From Gardnerella vaginalis ATCC 14018 = JCM 11026 (GTDB lineage: Bacteria; Actinomycetota; Actinomycetes; Actinomycetales; Bifidobacteriaceae), in assembly GCF_001042655.1 (NCBI RefSeq), contig NZ_AP012332.1:1488001-1552000 (forward strand): a DNA stretch of 64,000 bases, read 5' to 3'. The notes beneath the pieces are model-generated. The model worked only from the letters and a program-made list of their open reading frames with translations, had not been told where the DNA came from and searched no databases. Shown piece after piece: positions 47,751-56,468 of the stretch (positions are counted from its first letter, which is position 1; each line of letters opens with the position of its first letter). The translations under genes and the position numbers were made by a program.

Positions 47751-48611
47751 TTACGCAATAGCAACAGCAGATTTTTCTTCTTTCTCAGGGTAACTTTCCG
47801 AAATATATACAGATGCAAGAACGGTAAAAATAAACGCCTGCAAGCCTGCGACTATTATTTCGAATACTGTAAACAGAATGCCACCAAGCAGCCATAATGC
47901 ACCGCCTAAGGCAAGGAGTTTATTGCTGGAATCCACCACAAAGAAGTTGGTGAATACTAGGCAAGTGGCCACCAGCAAATGGCCAGCAATCATATTCGCA
48001 AACAAACGGATTGTAAGCGAAAGTGGTCGCACAATCAACAATTCCAGCAGCTGCAATGGCGTAAGAATAAAGTAAATCGGCCATGGCACGCCTGCTGGGA
48101 ACAAGGATTCGCGGAAGAACGTTAAGAATCCTTTTTCTCTAATTCCAGTGATTAAGTATTGGCATACAACCCAAAGAGCAAACACTAATGGCCCTGTAAT
48201 AGTTGCTGTTGCAGCCATATTTAAGCCTGGAATAACTGAGCAAAGATTAAAGAAGAATATTGTTATAAAAAGAGTTGTTATCATTGGCACATAACGCTTG
48301 CCGCGCTCTTCGCCAATCATTTCGTACACAATGTTGAATCGCACAAAGTCCATTAGAATTTCTAGTACGCTTTGGAATCTTCCTGGAACCACTTTTGCGC
48401 GGGTTGCGCCAATGCCAAAAATAATCATAACGATTACGGCCATAATAAGACGCACCATAACAATTCGATTCATGGCAAAAGGTGTGCCTTGGAATAAAAT
48501 CTCTGGCGGCAAAAAGTCATTAATGCTTGGCATCTCTGGCTTTGCTGAAGCTAGCAGCGCCGCAACATTTATATGCGCAGCTTTCGCTAAAACTTCGATA
48601 GCTCCACTCAT
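47751..48611 (-). CDS. atpB: ATP synthase a subunit
   Basis: 286 aa, stator of the proton channel, five or six membrane helices. The essential Arg is in RPLSLTIRLFANMIAGHLL; other features are LTPLQLLELLIVRPLS and AGLQAFIFTVLASVYISES near the end. First structural gene of the operon; no atpI-like gene precedes it. GGAGGCACG precedes the ATG at 48611. Confidence 0.95.
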   Translation of the reverse strand: MSGAIEVLAKAAHINVAALLASAKPEMPSINDFLPPEILFQGTPFAMNRIVMVRLIMAVIVMIIFGIGATRAKVVPGRFQSVLEILMDFVRFNIVYEMIGEERGKRYVPMITTLFITIFFFNLCSVIPGLNMAATATITGPLVFALWVVCQYLITGIREKGFLTFFRESLFPAGVPWPIYFILTPLQLLELLIVRPLSLTIRLFANMIAGHLLVATCLVFTNFFVVDSSNKLLALGGALWLLGGILFTVFEIIVAGLQAFIFTVLASVYISESYPEKEEKSAVAIA

Positions 48612-48991
48612 TCGTGCCTCCTTGTAGGACTCTTTTACAATACAGCTGCGTTAAGTATAAAGTTATTCACAAGCTAGTTTGTAAAACCGTAAATCCTGTA
48701 AATTCATTCGTTGACATATGTGCGAAACGAAAATATATCTCTAAAAAGCTGATTCTACTCTTAGTTTGTACATTTGAGTTATATTTGAGTTATATTGCTG
48801 ATTATTAACGAGTGTTGCGATTATAGCAAGCATGCAAATTCTTAATAACTCGCTTTAGTCACTTGTTTATTATACTCCACATTTGTTTAGAATTAAACTA
48901 TTTACGCGAGAAACTTACGCGAGAAACACGCCGAGAACTTGACAAATCGCAATTTGCACCTATCGTAGATAGAGCTGCTAAAAGTAGCCGA
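48612..48991. other. atp operon / tRNA divergent promoter region
   Basis: 380 bp without a gene. Contains a tandem TTGAGTTATA pair (from 48771), a tandem TTACGCGAGAAAC pair (48902-48927) and the candidate tRNA promoter TTGACA (48939-48944) with TATCGT 16 bp later. The atp promoter could not be placed with confidence. Confidence 0.55.
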
Positions 48992-49065
48992 CGCGGGGTG
49001 GAGCAGCTCGGTAGCTCGCTGGGCTCATAACCCAGAGGTCCATGGTTCAAATCCATGCCCCGCTA
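48992..49065 (+). tRNA. initiator tRNA-fMet (CAU)
   Basis: Acceptor CGCGGGG pairs with CCCCGC except at position 1-72 (C with T), the mismatch position of initiator tRNAs. The anticodon loop CTCATAA has CAT, and its stem ends in three G-C pairs (CTGGG / CCCAG), another initiator hallmark. D-arm GAGCAGCTCGGTAGCTC and T-loop GGTTCAAATCC are normal. CCA is not encoded. The 3' end is the likely attachment site of the element to its right. Confidence 0.93.
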
Positions 49066-49276
49066 CGAATAAGGTCGTAGGTTCTACTTTTAAGAATTCT
49101 GCGGCCTTTTCTATTTCCGGAACACGCCATGGAGTGGCTTCATTTAATCTCATATTGACCGACGGTCGTGTCATATCTAATACTTCCGCCAATTCATTTT
49201 GCGTACGTCTTTGACCCGCCAAAAGCATACGAATATTCATTGTCACAATCTGATTCAATGTCAAATCCATTATCAT
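49025..49276 (-). CDS. small HTH regulator or excisionase-like protein
   Basis: 83 aa with a Cro/CI-type HTH (RMLLAGQRRTQNELAEVLDMTRPSVNMRLNEATPWRVPEIEKAAEFL). The last 13 codons (GHGFEPWTSGL) read antisense through the tRNA-fMet 3' half, so integration into the tRNA supplies the C-terminus. ATG 49276 or 49270. It sits next to the integrase and probably controls integration or excision. Divergent from int. Confidence 0.7.
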   Translation of the reverse strand: MIMDLTLNQIVTMNIRMLLAGQRRTQNELAEVLDMTRPSVNMRLNEATPWRVPEIEKAAEFLKVEPTTLFVAGHGFEPWTSGL

Positions 49277-49436
49277 TCATCTTTCTTTCCTAAAACCAAC
49301 TAGCCTTTTCATCCTATCGGTTAGTTACATATATAGTATATCACATATTATGTATTTGTAAAAAAAAACGGACTTGAAACCGTGTAACGAAACAATACGT
49401 AAAATCTTTTCTCTACGTATTCTAGTCTATGTTTTT

Positions 49437-50270
49437 ATGTTAAAAATCAAAAGAAAACTACTCCCTAATAGTTGGGAAACATATGTTACACATTGGCTGG
49501 AATATCTTGAAGCAAGTGGATATACAGAAGATACGATTAGATGCCGCTACTACAAAATCAGTCGGCTTGCACGCCTACTTAATCAGCCACCAGAAGATAT
49601 TACAGGACAACAACTTGTTGAGCTTTTTGCACACCAAGACTGGAAACGAGAAACGCGCAAAGGTTATTCTTCAACAATACGCTCGTTTTACTCATACATG
49701 ATTGAAGAAGAAATTATTGATGTCAATCCAACAGTAAAGTTACCTAAAATTCGTAAAGAATACGCAATACCTCATCCATGTCCTGATTACATCATTCGTG
49801 GTGCTTTAGCCCGAGTTAGAGGTAACAAGGAGTATGAAGCCATGCTCAGGCTCGGGGCAGAATGTGGATTACGACGTAGTGAGATAGCACAAGTATCTTC
49901 ATCCGATATTATGATGCTTAATACTCATCCCCAGCTTCTTGTACACGGTAAAGGACGCAAAGAACGCACTGTCCCCATCGCGCCAGATCTCGCACAAATC
50001 ATCGCCAACAAGCATGGATACATGTTTCCTGGCAGATGGACCGGTCACGTCGAAGCATCCTATATTGCGCATCACATCTCTCAGCTTCTTGGTAACGGAT
50101 ACTCCACACATAGTCTCAGACATCGATATGCCACTAATGCATATGAAAGTACACACGACCTTCTCTTAGTATCTAAACTCCTTGGCCACGCTAGTGTAGA
50201 AACCACTCAAATATATATCAGTCTCACATTCCCTGATAGCAGTGCCATTACAGAAGCTGTTCGCCTCTAA
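49437..50270 (+). CDS. int: tyrosine recombinase (integrase)
   Basis: 277 aa from ATG 49437; the open frame begins at 49374 with TTG but the family N-terminus fits the KIKRKLLPNSWETYV start. N-terminal SAM-like core-binding domain (about 10-95). Catalytic residues: Arg in ECGLRRSEIAQV, Lys in HGKGRKERTVPI, His-x-x-Arg in THSLRHRYATNAY, His in KLLGHASVETTQIYIS with the Tyr nucleophile. No good ribosome site. Next to the tRNA-fMet site, so it should catalyse integration there. Confidence 0.88.
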   Translation: MLKIKRKLLPNSWETYVTHWLEYLEASGYTEDTIRCRYYKISRLARLLNQPPEDITGQQLVELFAHQDWKRETRKGYSSTIRSFYSYMIEEEIIDVNPTVKLPKIRKEYAIPHPCPDYIIRGALARVRGNKEYEAMLRLGAECGLRRSEIAQVSSSDIMMLNTHPQLLVHGKGRKERTVPIAPDLAQIIANKHGYMFPGRWTGHVEASYIAHHISQLLGNGYSTHSLRHRYATNAYESTHDLLLVSKLLGHASVETTQIYISLTFPDSSAITEAVRL

Positions 50271-50303
50271 AACAAGACAATATGAGGGGAGCACACGAGC
50301 ATA

Positions 50304-50399
50304 TTGACTTTATATCAAAAAGTTGCCAATCGTATTCTCACTACTATGTATAAAGCAAAAGTTATCGAGATTAGGAAAGAAAAATTAGAACGACACTAA
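50304..50399 (+). CDS. possible 31-aa small protein
   Basis: TTG start with GGGGAG 13 bases upstream; basic helical sequence ending MYKAKVIEIRKEKLERH. Could be an excisionase-like remnant or chance. Low confidence. Confidence 0.2.
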   Translation: MTLYQKVANRILTTMYKAKVIEIRKEKLERH

Positions 50400-50468
50400 G
50401 TATGTATATATCTTTCACCTGAATATTTACGTATAGTAAAAACATAGATAGAAAGACGAAGGATAATT

Positions 50469-51527
50469 ATGGCTAATATGGATAAAAATCAGATTATTAA
50501 ACAAGAAACCGAGATTACGAGACTAGATGCTATTTCTGGTCGCGGTGACCAGAAGCCAGGGAGCAAGAAGAAGCGTAAGCTTATCATCATTGCTACTGCG
50601 GTTGTTGTAGTTATAGCTTTGCTGGTTGCGAGTATGCTGGGTGTGAAGTCTTTAAGAGATTCCAAGACTCAAGCGTGCATCCAGGCAAACAGTGCGTACG
50701 CCAAAGCGTGGGCACAGTACGAGAAGACACGCCAGGATGCTGATGAAACTGCTAAGACTGTGACTAGTGTGGAGCAGGTTGCAAACGCTAAAACCTACAC
50801 CACATTCACAGCCCAGCATGCTAAGAGTAAAAAGGTAAGTAAGGCGCAGTCTTTGAATTGTGCTATCTCCTACACTCAGGCTTTCAACGCGACCATGTCT
50901 AGTCTTGATAAGACTACAGCACAGCTTAATAAGACCACTAAGGCTCTGAAAAACTCAGTCGTTCAGGTCACAAAGTCGAAGAATGTGAAGGATCTTGAAA
51001 ATGCTAAGAATATGGTGAAGGCGAAGCTTGATGAGATGAATAATCTGCTCTCCTCATCAGACGGTCAAGTGGCTGATAATGCTACTCGTGATAACCTGCA
51101 AAACCAGATAAACACGCTTACCGCAGCGTTGAATGATAAGAAAGCAACCGTCGAGTCTTTGACTAAGGCTCTTGAGCCAGTCCAAGGCGCAATCGACAGT
51201 GTAAACGCAAGTATACAAGCGAAGCAGCAGGCAGACGCTGCCGCAGCGGCTGCGGCGCAAGCAGCTCCGCAGGCTCGTTCCCAGTCTGCGGCTCGTACTA
51301 GCTCGGGAGCTCCTCGTTCAAGTACTCGTGGTGGGTCTTCTTATAGTGCGCCAGCACAGAATAAGAATTCGGGTGCGGTCGACTGGGATAAATACCTTGC
51401 TGACGGGAAAGCATATAATGAATTACATAGAACACCTAATCAATGTCGATATATCTATCGCTGTGGCACTGGATGGAATACCGATGGAACACCAGATGGT
51501 GACGGTGATGTAACTAATAGCAAATAG
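50469..51527 (+). CDS. membrane-anchored coiled-coil protein of the element
   Basis: 352 aa. Cytoplasmic start of about 35 residues, one membrane helix (LIIIATAVVVVIALLVASML), then an extracytoplasmic alpha-helical part with repeated Ala/Lys/Asn-rich coiled coil (about 80-260), an Ala/Gln and Ser/Arg linker and a C-terminal Cys pair (NQCRYIYRCGTGWNTDG). Similar proteins occur in Bifidobacterium mobile elements; no function is known. GAAGGATAATT precedes the ATG. Confidence 0.75.
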   Translation: MANMDKNQIIKQETEITRLDAISGRGDQKPGSKKKRKLIIIATAVVVVIALLVASMLGVKSLRDSKTQACIQANSAYAKAWAQYEKTRQDADETAKTVTSVEQVANAKTYTTFTAQHAKSKKVSKAQSLNCAISYTQAFNATMSSLDKTTAQLNKTTKALKNSVVQVTKSKNVKDLENAKNMVKAKLDEMNNLLSSSDGQVADNATRDNLQNQINTLTAALNDKKATVESLTKALEPVQGAIDSVNASIQAKQQADAAAAAAAQAAPQARSQSAARTSSGAPRSSTRGGSSYSAPAQNKNSGAVDWDKYLADGKAYNELHRTPNQCRYIYRCGTGWNTDGTPDGDGDVTNSK

Positions 51528-51559
51528 TTTCCATCTTTACTCATTTTCCCTTTACATAG

Positions 51560-51597
51560 TGGTTGGTTTTAGACGACTTCTAAAACCAACCATTTTT
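51560..51597 (+). terminator. terminator after the coiled-coil protein
   Basis: TGGTTGGTTTTAGA (51560-51573) / TCTAAAACCAACCA (51579-51592), perfect, followed by TTTTTAT. Confidence 0.85.
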
Positions 51598-51712
51598 ATC
51601 AATACCAAATTTTTATTGATATAAAATAAAATTTTTTCATTTTCTCATTACTGAATGTGAAACTTTTTGGTTTCGCATTTCATAATAAGCAATTTGAAAA
51701 AGGGAGACTTTT

Positions 51713-54700
51713 ATGTCGCTTTTCGCTAAGCATAAAAGTATGAGAGACAAGATCCGACAAGGTTCACATCGCGCTCTTGCTGGTATCGTTGTCGCATCAA
51801 CAATGTTGACAGGATCCGCATTTGCCGCTGGCGGTGCCGGATGGACAGGTGGAAACACTGGCGGATCTGGCACATATAAATCGAATACATTCTGGGTTAC
51901 CGATGATAACCTAGGTTCCGCATCAGATAATGAAGCAGTGGTGCGCGCTATCCAATCAGAAGGTGTAGCCATCGGTAGCTCTGCTACCCGCGAAGCAGCA
52001 GCTAGAGCGCAAATTAACGCTGCATTATCCAAGGCTCGCGGTGATTGTGAAACAGAGTATACTGCGCGAGGTGGCACTGGTTCGGCAGACTGCCGCATCT
52101 GGGGTGTAGGCTTCACCGCAACAACAGCAGGACCAGGAATCACAAAACCGGAATATAACAATACTTCTAGCGCGCAAGCAACTGGCGCTCAATGGTTATC
52201 AGCATGGAACAACGAAACACAGAACGGTACCAGAAAATATAATCACGGCGGTAGCGAATACACAGTGTTTGATGATATTGATTCAGCTAATACACTCGCT
52301 TCATTCGCTGCTCAGGGTATGAGTACGCCAAATACTGATTTGATTGTTATCGTTCTTGCAAAAGACCAGCCTAAACTGTGGGACTTTACCCCTGATAAGT
52401 CCTGGGTAAAATACTCTAACGGCAAATGGGCAACCGTTATTGATGCGAAGCATACCAACACCACCGGTGCAGACACCCAAACCATCCTTGATGGTGACAA
52501 GCTCGGCTCTGTGGTTAACGGTAGCTTGGGCGAGAACCTGGGAGATAGCCTCGACACATTCACCCTGTCTGATGATTACACGGCTGCTGACTATTTGTGG
52601 GATCCAGATATGAGTGATGTGCATGTGTATGCTGCTCCAATCCCTGAGGCATCAACTACCGTCTCCTCAGTCGATGACATCATCACTAAGGGTACTGACG
52701 TGACAAGCCAGTTCACTATCCAACAGGCTGGCACGACCATTACTGCTACCATGACCAGTCAAGCTCTTGCTGCTGCACGTAGTCTTGCTACCCCTATGCA
52801 ATACACGCTGCTTATCGGAGGCAAGGCGAATTATGCAAATGGTAAGGGTGCAGCCCAGGTACGCGCTGACGCAGGCAAAAAAGCTACGGATGAAGTCGAG
52901 TTTTGTGCTGATCCAACCACAGGCGCAGCCCTCAATTCTCATGGTTTGAAGAATAAAGGCTCAGAGTCTGCCGCGGGCAAGACAAAGACTACGAACGAAC
53001 CATACGTGTGTGGTTACGTTCCACCAGTAGCAAAGGCAGTCATATCTGAGGCCTCTCAGGGTGGTGACCAGGACGATATTAATGGTAAGAGTGTCATGCC
53101 AGGACAGAAGCTGGAATACGAACTCACTAGCGAACCAACCATTCCAAACAACCTGAGTTATGCTATCGAGTCTGTTGCATTCACTGACACGTATGACCAG
53201 TATCTTGAGCTTGACAAGCAGACTATCGAGCTGCGTGACCTTGAAACCGGTCGCACCATCAGTAAGAAGAACTACACGCTTACTGCAGATACCGAGAAGC
53301 ATGAGTTTACTATCGAACTCAACAAGGATTACGTGACAGCGAATATGACCGCGGGATCTAAGCATCGTTTCCAGGTTCGTTTCGAAGGCACGGTATCCAA
53401 GAACGCTCCAACAGACCATAGTGTGGATAATCAGTGGGGTTTGAAACTCAACAATAGTTTGACCTCGTCTAACGTGGTATCGAATAAGCCGGTAGAGCCA
53501 AAGCCTGAAAAGAAGGATGAAACCAAGACTGGTATCAATATTGATGGCAAGACCGCATACGTAGGAGACGATATTTACTACCGTCTCACTTTAAGCGCAG
53601 CCACGTTGAAGGACACTGCGTATAAGGTTCACCGTCTCGGCATGATCGATGACTATGATGATGAGTACTTGCAGCTCAATGACAAGAATATCGAAATCCT
53701 AGACGCAGCCGGTAAGGACGTCACCAACAAGTTCAATATCCAGGTTAAGGATGGTGTCGTCTACGTGTTCGCTAAGACCGTAGACACGGAGTATCTCGGA
53801 GATATTCTTCCAGGGGATCCACAACCAACAGATTTAAAGGCCTACGCTGGCAAGGTATTGGATGTGACAAAGGATCCTGCAATCGACCAGTCTCTCCTTG
53901 GTCAGGATTACACCATCGTGCTTCCTATGACAGTCAAGCAGGTCAAGGACGGGTATGTAGTGAAGAACACTGCCACCCAGATTACAAACGATCGCAAGGA
54001 TGTAACGAACACGGTAACTAACCCGTTAAAGGTTATTAACCCGAAGAAGGATGTGACTGTTAAGGTTAATGGCGAAAGTGCGAATGGTAAGAGTATTTAT
54101 AAGGATCATCAGTTCTTGTATCGTCTCGATAGCTCCAAGATCGCTGGTAACCGTGCCTACAAGCAGATCAAGAATTGGCGCATCGTGGATGATTATGATG
54201 AAAAGTTTGACAAGCTAACCGGCCAGTGGGCAGTCTATGTCAACAACGACATTAAGCTCGCTGACGGCACTGTGATCTCCAAGGGTAGCCGTATCGACGG
54301 TAGCGGTGTTGATGCCGGATATTTCACTTTCACCGAGGCTAATGGTGCGTTTACTGTAGAGGCAACACAACAGTTCCTTGATATTGCATCTGCTATGGAT
54401 AGTGACTTGTCCTGGACAGCGTACGTGCAAATGACCCGTTTGGGCGTAAGCGATCGCGTAGAAAACACGTTCGTGGAAACCATGAATGATGTTGAACGCG
54501 AATCCAATATGGTGTGGACCAAGACCCCAGACCAGACCCCTGCTATTAAACTCATCAAGTACGACGCAGCATCTGGTCTTGAAGCGGGAGACCGTAACAC
54601 ACCAAGCGAAGCCTTGAAGTCTACCAAGAACGGCACCAAGATTGTGTTCCGTATCATCAACACCGGTAAAGTCAACCTGACCAAGATCACGTTAGATGAT

Positions 54701-55114
54701 AAGACTATCGCAGGCTCCGGTACGGTAACTAATCTGGAGTATCCAGCAAACTGGTCTAACCTGGTATTAAAGCCTGGCGAATACGTAGAAGTCAAGGGCA
54801 CGTTGACTGGTATGAACACGATGAATCATACCGACCGTGGTCACACGACTGGTACACCTATCGTGCCATGCGCATCCCATAACGATCACCCATTCGACCC
54901 AAACGGTGGAGATAATGGTAATGGTGGTAATACGGGTGTGTGCTATGACACTCCAGTCGAAGATTCTGATGATTGGAACGGTGTTACTGCTGCACCATTG
55001 GCTCAGACTGGTAGCGCGGTCGTGTCTATCGCTATCGCTGCTCTTGCAGCCCTGGGCGCAGGAGCAAGCATCATGATCACTAAGCGTAACAAGGAAAATG
55101 CTCGTAAGCATTAA
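51713..55114 (+). CDS. large LAQTG-anchored adhesin with isopeptide-type domains
   Basis: 1133 aa. Signal peptide GIVVASTMLTGSAFA. N-terminal part (about 40-260) with VTDDNLGSASDNEAV. Three related repeats of the antigen I/II C-terminal (isopeptide) type follow, each with PxQKL.YELT...DTYDQYL / DDYDDEYLQL / DDYDEKFDKL. Then an element-like linker with Asn/Gly (GGDNGNGGNTG) and LAQTG, hydrophobic helix and basic tail. LAQTG differs from the chromosomal LPKTG and suggests a class E-type or variant sortase. GGGAGAC precedes the ATG. Confidence 0.85.
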   Translation: MSLFAKHKSMRDKIRQGSHRALAGIVVASTMLTGSAFAAGGAGWTGGNTGGSGTYKSNTFWVTDDNLGSASDNEAVVRAIQSEGVAIGSSATREAAARAQINAALSKARGDCETEYTARGGTGSADCRIWGVGFTATTAGPGITKPEYNNTSSAQATGAQWLSAWNNETQNGTRKYNHGGSEYTVFDDIDSANTLASFAAQGMSTPNTDLIVIVLAKDQPKLWDFTPDKSWVKYSNGKWATVIDAKHTNTTGADTQTILDGDKLGSVVNGSLGENLGDSLDTFTLSDDYTAADYLWDPDMSDVHVYAAPIPEASTTVSSVDDIITKGTDVTSQFTIQQAGTTITATMTSQALAAARSLATPMQYTLLIGGKANYANGKGAAQVRADAGKKATDEVEFCADPTTGAALNSHGLKNKGSESAAGKTKTTNEPYVCGYVPPVAKAVISEASQGGDQDDINGKSVMPGQKLEYELTSEPTIPNNLSYAIESVAFTDTYDQYLELDKQTIELRDLETGRTISKKNYTLTADTEKHEFTIELNKDYVTANMTAGSKHRFQVRFEGTVSKNAPTDHSVDNQWGLKLNNSLTSSNVVSNKPVEPKPEKKDETKTGINIDGKTAYVGDDIYYRLTLSAATLKDTAYKVHRLGMIDDYDDEYLQLNDKNIEILDAAGKDVTNKFNIQVKDGVVYVFAKTVDTEYLGDILPGDPQPTDLKAYAGKVLDVTKDPAIDQSLLGQDYTIVLPMTVKQVKDGYVVKNTATQITNDRKDVTNTVTNPLKVINPKKDVTVKVNGESANGKSIYKDHQFLYRLDSSKIAGNRAYKQIKNWRIVDDYDEKFDKLTGQWAVYVNNDIKLADGTVISKGSRIDGSGVDAGYFTFTEANGAFTVEATQQFLDIASAMDSDLSWTAYVQMTRLGVSDRVENTFVETMNDVERESNMVWTKTPDQTPAIKLIKYDAASGLEAGDRNTPSEALKSTKNGTKIVFRIINTGKVNLTKITLDDKTIAGSGTVTNLEYPANWSNLVLKPGEYVEVKGTLTGMNTMNHTDRGHTTGTPIVPCASHNDHPFDPNGGDNGNGGNTGVCYDTPVEDSDDWNGVTAAPLAQTGSAVVSIAIAALAALGAGASIMITKRNKENARKH

Positions 55115-55142
55115 CCCGTAAACACGCTTAGTATTAACTGGC

Positions 55143-55195
55143 GAGGGGTCGCACATGCACACGGGACTATCTCCGTGCAATGGTGTGGCCCCTCA
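55143..55195 (+). terminator. terminator of the LAQTG adhesin
   Basis: GAGGGGTCGCACA pairs with GGTGTGGCCCCTC around an inner CACGG/CCGTG hairpin; TATATTTTCTT follows. Confidence 0.7.
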
Positions 55196-55259
55196 CTCTA
55201 TATTTTCTTCTTCCTCTATTGATTTCTTATTAATCTTTCACACGTAACGGTTCATACTC

Positions 55260-55715
55260 ATGAGTAGAAAAGACACAGCCTTTACCCCTAGTCAACGTGC
55301 TTATCTCAACAGTCTTCCAGCTATCAAACACGCGACAGCCACACGAATCTACTACACAAGCCAATTCCACAAAGACGCTGTCCAGCAATACGATAACGGT
55401 GTCAGACCGTCTGTTATTTTTGCACAGGCTGGAATGCCGTCCACCCTCATCGGGCGCAAAAGGATTGAACGCTGCATCAACAGGCGGGAAAACACCGACT
55501 ACACACAGTCCGGCATGCCAGAACAAGTACACAAGCAAGTCAGCATATTCCTCGACCAGATGGCGAGCAGAGTTGAGGGTTTTGATTGAAGCCAAGCGTT
55601 ACACCTTATCCACCAATTCCACAGAAAGAATCCTGACATACGAATAGCCGGACTCTGCCAAACAGTAGGGATATCAGAAAACACGTACTACGAGCTGAGA
55701 CTGGTAAATAGTTAA
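55260..55715 (+). pseudogene. HTH protein interrupted by an in-frame stop
   Basis: The first frame, ATG 55260 to TGA 55587-55589, gives 109 aa (RAYLNSLPAIKHATATRIYYT, GVRPSVIFAQAGMPSTLIGRKRIERC). In the same frame beyond the TGA it reads QALHLIHQFHRKNPDIRI then AGLCQTVGISENTYYELRLVNS and TAA (55713), an HTH segment like transposase regulators. A nonsense mutation therefore splits one gene of about 151 aa; read-through or two proteins is less likely. Homologues occur in Bifidobacterium elements. Confidence 0.65.
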
Positions 55716-55786
55716 GGTCTAATAATGTACTACTAATTTTTATATAAAATTATTCCACAATAAGAGACACACTTGGAAAGAATGCG

Positions 55787-55832
55787 AATCCTGTATTAGG
55801 ATTATTTGTATCTTCATAGATGAAGATGCAAA
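55787..55832 (+). promoter_or_regulatory. two-hairpin leader before the small peptide gene
   Basis: Hairpin 1 AATCCT-gtatt-AGGATT (55787-55803). Hairpin 2 TTTGTATCTTCAT / ATGAAGATGCAAA (55805-55832), 13 bp with one G-U pair. AAGATAC (55834-55840) could pair with GTATCTT of hairpin 2 instead, giving two mutually exclusive folds. The strong ribosome site AAAGGAGG follows. Confidence 0.5.
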
Positions 55833-55868
55833 TAAGATACAGCATTGTTCTTATGAAAGGAGGCAAAG

Positions 55869-55934
55869 ATGAACAAGAATAGCAAGCGCGGCGGAATCAA
55901 CCCACGACCTCGACCATATCCTCATATGATTTAG
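55869..55934 (+). CDS. 21-aa Pro/Arg-rich peptide
   Basis: Too short for ordinary gene finding. ATG 55869 follows AAAGGAGG with ideal spacing. A basic start (NKNSKR), a Gly-Gly, then INPRPRPYPHMI. PRPRPYP recalls proline-rich antimicrobial peptides such as drosocin, oncocin and apidaecin (PRP repeats that bind the ribosome exit tunnel); the Gly-Gly could be a leader cleavage point. Alternatively it is a regulatory leader peptide that stalls ribosomes and controls the downstream MFS gene. First frame of a unit with the 164-aa protein and MFS transporter. Function not established. Confidence 0.5.
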   Translation: MNKNSKRGGINPRPRPYPHMI

Positions 55935-55973
55935 GCATAATTTATCCGCACATATTCACACCAAAGGTTAATA

Positions 55974-56468
55974 ATGAACATGACTTCGTACGAAGAAATG
56001 TTTGATGAGTATGTGAAATCAAGTGCAGCATATTGCGCTTCTCTATTTGAAGCAACAGAATATTTTTTCAAAGCAAATGCTGCACTTGAAGCCACTATCG
56101 TCAGTACAAACACAGCAAAAACATCCACCATCCATTCAATACAAGAATATTTCGAGACATGTAAAATATCGCTTATTAAAACAATTGATTTGCTACGGAC
56201 ATTCCAAGAAATACATACGACTATCCCTGGAGAGCAAGTAGAAGTCGATTTCGCACAACAATACTTCTATATAAAGAAAACATTATCTTGCGTCGAGCAG
56301 ATTATTCAACTCTTTAGCACAGTGCGTGATGACAAGAACCTACAGCAACAGATTTGGGATAACGACGACTTTACAACATACTTCACTACTAGTGCCGATA
56401 GCATCTCTCAAGCAATAATTTGGCAATGTAATTTCGCGAAACGAGCAAACCTTGACGAATCTATTTAA
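55974..56468 (+). CDS. uncharacterised helical protein of the peptide-MFS unit
   Basis: 164 aa, all-helical, no membrane segment, four Cys and many Thr, Tyr and Phe (SYEEMFDEYVKSSAAYCASL; LRTFQEIHTTIPGEQVEVDFAQ). AAAGG precedes the ATG. Starts 39 bp after the peptide stop and overlaps the MFS start. Possible roles are immunity, modification or regulation; no family recognised. Confidence 0.6.
   Translation: MNMTSYEEMFDEYVKSSAAYCASLFEATEYFFKANAALEATIVSTNTAKTSTIHSIQEYFETCKISLIKTIDLLRTFQEIHTTIPGEQVEVDFAQQYFYIKKTLSCVEQIIQLFSTVRDDKNLQQQIWDNDDFTTYFTTSADSISQAIIWQCNFAKRANLDESI

Noticed and set aside
50304..50399. Excisionase gene between int and the coiled-coil gene
   Set aside because: The only frame is 31 codons from TTG with poor spacing; listed at low confidence rather than claimed as xis.
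55854..55883. MKGGKDEQE frame overlapping the ribosome site of the 21-aa peptide
   Set aside because: No ribosome site of its own and only nine codons; probably chance, though an overlapping leader cannot be excluded.
55869..55934. Microcin C-like precursor
   Set aside because: Although an MFS exporter follows, the peptide is not a heptapeptide ending in Asn/Asp and no MccB-type adenylating enzyme is present.
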